A stretch of 63,150 nt of DNA, from positions 1-63,150 of the forward strand of contig CAZHER010000006.1 in assembly GCA_964532005.1 (NCBI GenBank), read 5' to 3'. The first letter of the stretch is position 1, and each line of letters opens with the position of its first letter. Below the pieces are notes generated by a model. It was not told where the DNA came from. It saw nothing but the letters and a program-made list of their open reading frames with translations, and searched no databases. Source of the DNA: CAYQEU01 sp964532005. Lineage in GTDB: Bacteria; Patescibacteriota; Doudnabacteria; UBA920. The translations under genes and the position numbers were made by a program. This document shows positions 61,975-63,150 of the stretch, piece after piece.

Positions 61975-62841
61975 ATGAATAATAAGCGCATTACCGCAAC
62001 CATTGTACTCATTTTTGCATGCTTAATTTGGGGCTCATCCTTCTTTGTAACTAAGGATAGTTTAAATGGCGTTGCACCGTTAACATTTTTAACTTTCAGA
62101 TTTCTTATAGCTACCGGTGCTACTGCGATAATAGCTTTGTTTCTTAAGAAGAAACTGTTTGATGATTGGCCGATAGGTTCCGCTTTAGGGGTGATTTTAT
62201 GGCTCTGTTATCTAACTCAAACAATAGGACTTCAATATACCACACCTTCTAACTCTGGCTTCATCACCGGGTTATTTGTTGTCTTTGTGCCGCTAATTGC
62301 CTTCATTCTAAATAGTCGAATACCAAAATATTTAGATATAGTGGCAGTAGTACTTTCACTTGTCGGTTTGTATATTCTTACTGGCGGGCATGATGGAATA
62401 AACAAGGGTGATCTAATAACGATTTTCGCCGCCCTAACACAGGCAATTTATATATTAGTTGTGGGGAAATACTCAAAAGATTCTATTGATCCCATTAGAG
62501 CTCTTTTTCAGCAATTCTTTGTTATGACTATTTTAAGTTTTCTTGCAGCTGTTCTTTTAGATGCTCCTTTATCAATTTCTAATAATTCTGTTTGGTCAGC
62601 TTTAATATACCTGGCCATTTTCCCTTCCACCGTAGCTTTTTTAATTCAATTGTACTCTCAGAAGCTTGTGCCAGCTTTCCAAACATCAATGATTTTAACT
62701 TCTATAGCACTCTTTGCCGCAATGCTTTCTTGGTTATTTCATAAAGAACCCATCACTGTTCATGGGGTTATGGGAGGCCTGTTAATGCTCATAGCGATGG
62801 TTATGTCTCAATGGAAGAATCACGCATATCAACAAGAATAG
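61975..62841 (+). CDS. EamA/DMT-family transporter
   Basis: 288 residues from ATG 61975. Ten helices in two EamA repeats: FACLIWGSSFFVTKDSLNG...LTFLTFRFLIA and GDLITIFAALTQAIYILVVGKY...EPITVHGVMGG. Drug/metabolite exporter family, substrate unknown. The copy-2 repeat supplies its promoter. The frame further upstream (from 61861) is through the repeat and is not coding. Confidence 0.88.
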   Translation: MNNKRITATIVLIFACLIWGSSFFVTKDSLNGVAPLTFLTFRFLIATGATAIIALFLKKKLFDDWPIGSALGVILWLCYLTQTIGLQYTTPSNSGFITGLFVVFVPLIAFILNSRIPKYLDIVAVVLSLVGLYILTGGHDGINKGDLITIFAALTQAIYILVVGKYSKDSIDPIRALFQQFFVMTILSFLAAVLLDAPLSISNNSVWSALIYLAIFPSTVAFLIQLYSQKLVPAFQTSMILTSIALFAAMLSWLFHKEPITVHGVMGGLLMLIAMVMSQWKNHAYQQE

Positions 62842-62857
62842 TCTAAATATCCTTCAC

Positions 62858-62863
62858 TATACT
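62858..62863 (+). promoter_or_regulatory. -10 element of the partial membrane gene
   Basis: TATACT ten bases before ATG 62874. Confidence 0.4.
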
Positions 62864-62873
62864 CTGCCAACGT

Positions 62874-63150
62874 ATGAATCCAATAATCATTTTAATACTG
62901 GCTCAGCTACTGTTCACTATCAGCGATCTGATAGGTAGGAAATACATGTTGTTGTACGGCTTCAATTTACAAGCCTTCTTTTCCTTATGGTTTTTTTGTT
63001 ATTTTGTATTACGTATGGTTGCTATGTTCGCCCAACTTTACATCTTCAGTAAACTCGAACTTGGTGCAACTATGGCTTTGTTTGGTGCCGTGTCAATTAT
63101 ATTGGCCAACTTGCTAGGACTCCTTTTACTAAAAGAAATACTCACAGCCA
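62874..63150 (+). CDS. Small membrane transporter-like protein, 3' end outside window
   Basis: 92 codons visible from ATG 62874, open to the edge. Three hydrophobic helices; the last (GATMALFGAVSIILANLLGL then LLKE) resembles the end of an EamA/SMR repeat, which fits the neighbouring transporter. Full length and family uncertain. Confidence 0.6.
   Translation, partial: MNPIIILILAQLLFTISDLIGRKYMLLYGFNLQAFFSLWFFCYFVLRMVAMFAQLYIFSKLELGATMALFGAVSIILANLLGLLLLKEILTA

Overview
The window looks like chromosome of a small-genome bacterium of the Patescibacteria (CPR) type; this is inference from compact or domain-poor housekeeping proteins (a 314-residue MetK, an EF-Ts of 194 residues, a ThrRS without TGS domain), many lineage-specific membrane and surface proteins, no biosynthetic operons, AT-rich intergenic DNA, and ordinary use of TGA as a stop. 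RF1 carries the expected PxT and GGQ motifs, so the code is standard. I cannot place it to a class.

Layout: 1-4.5 kb, a giant unrecognised protein cut by the window edge. 4.5-9.1 kb, a CYTH protein and a membrane PP2C-like/propeller protein, divergent from a winged-helix regulator, then lexA with a perfect palindromic operator and a tiny Cys/His protein. 9.2-15.6 kb, a 1278-residue surface protein, a UDP-glucose epimerase with a Phd-like N-terminal extension, a His-rich repeat protein and an orphan secreted protein. 15.6-19.7 kb, a SAM-I riboswitch with metK, a coiled-coil protein, RlmI and TrhO. 19.7-22.5 kb, a four-gene reverse operon with a pseudopilin and a CarS-like protein. 22.6-29.0 kb, oxidoreductases, DedA, LOG and MgtC/DUF4010 proteins. 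29.0-31.6 kb, accessory DNA: inverted repeats, a decayed serine recombinase, an orphan gene, tRNA-Glu and an unassigned structured RNA. 31.6-60 kb, mostly core genes: scpAB, aspS, lgt, an HtrA-like pseudoprotease, recR-dnaB, cysS, a KefB-type antiporter, two tandem adenylate kinases, map, thrS, dnaE, rodA, L25, prmC-prfA, L31, rpsB-tsf. 60-63 kb, a tRNA/rpmG cluster followed by accessory genes flanked by duplicated tRNA-Trp 3' ends.

Two gene-expression styles coexist. Many genes have a -10 hexamer ending six bases before ATG, which puts the transcription start on the A of the start codon (leaderless). In contrast, four scattered orphan genes (15023, 27167, 29892, 40500) each have a TTGACA/TTGACT-17 bp-TATAAT/TACAAT promoter, a leader of about 45-110 bases, a strong GGAGG ribosome site, and their own terminator. 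These look like self-contained expression cassettes; one sits directly against a recombinase remnant. The strongest leads are this dichotomy, two unassigned structured RNAs (31.4-31.6 kb and 48.3-48.45 kb), the tRNA-Trp end duplication, and the epimerase fusion.
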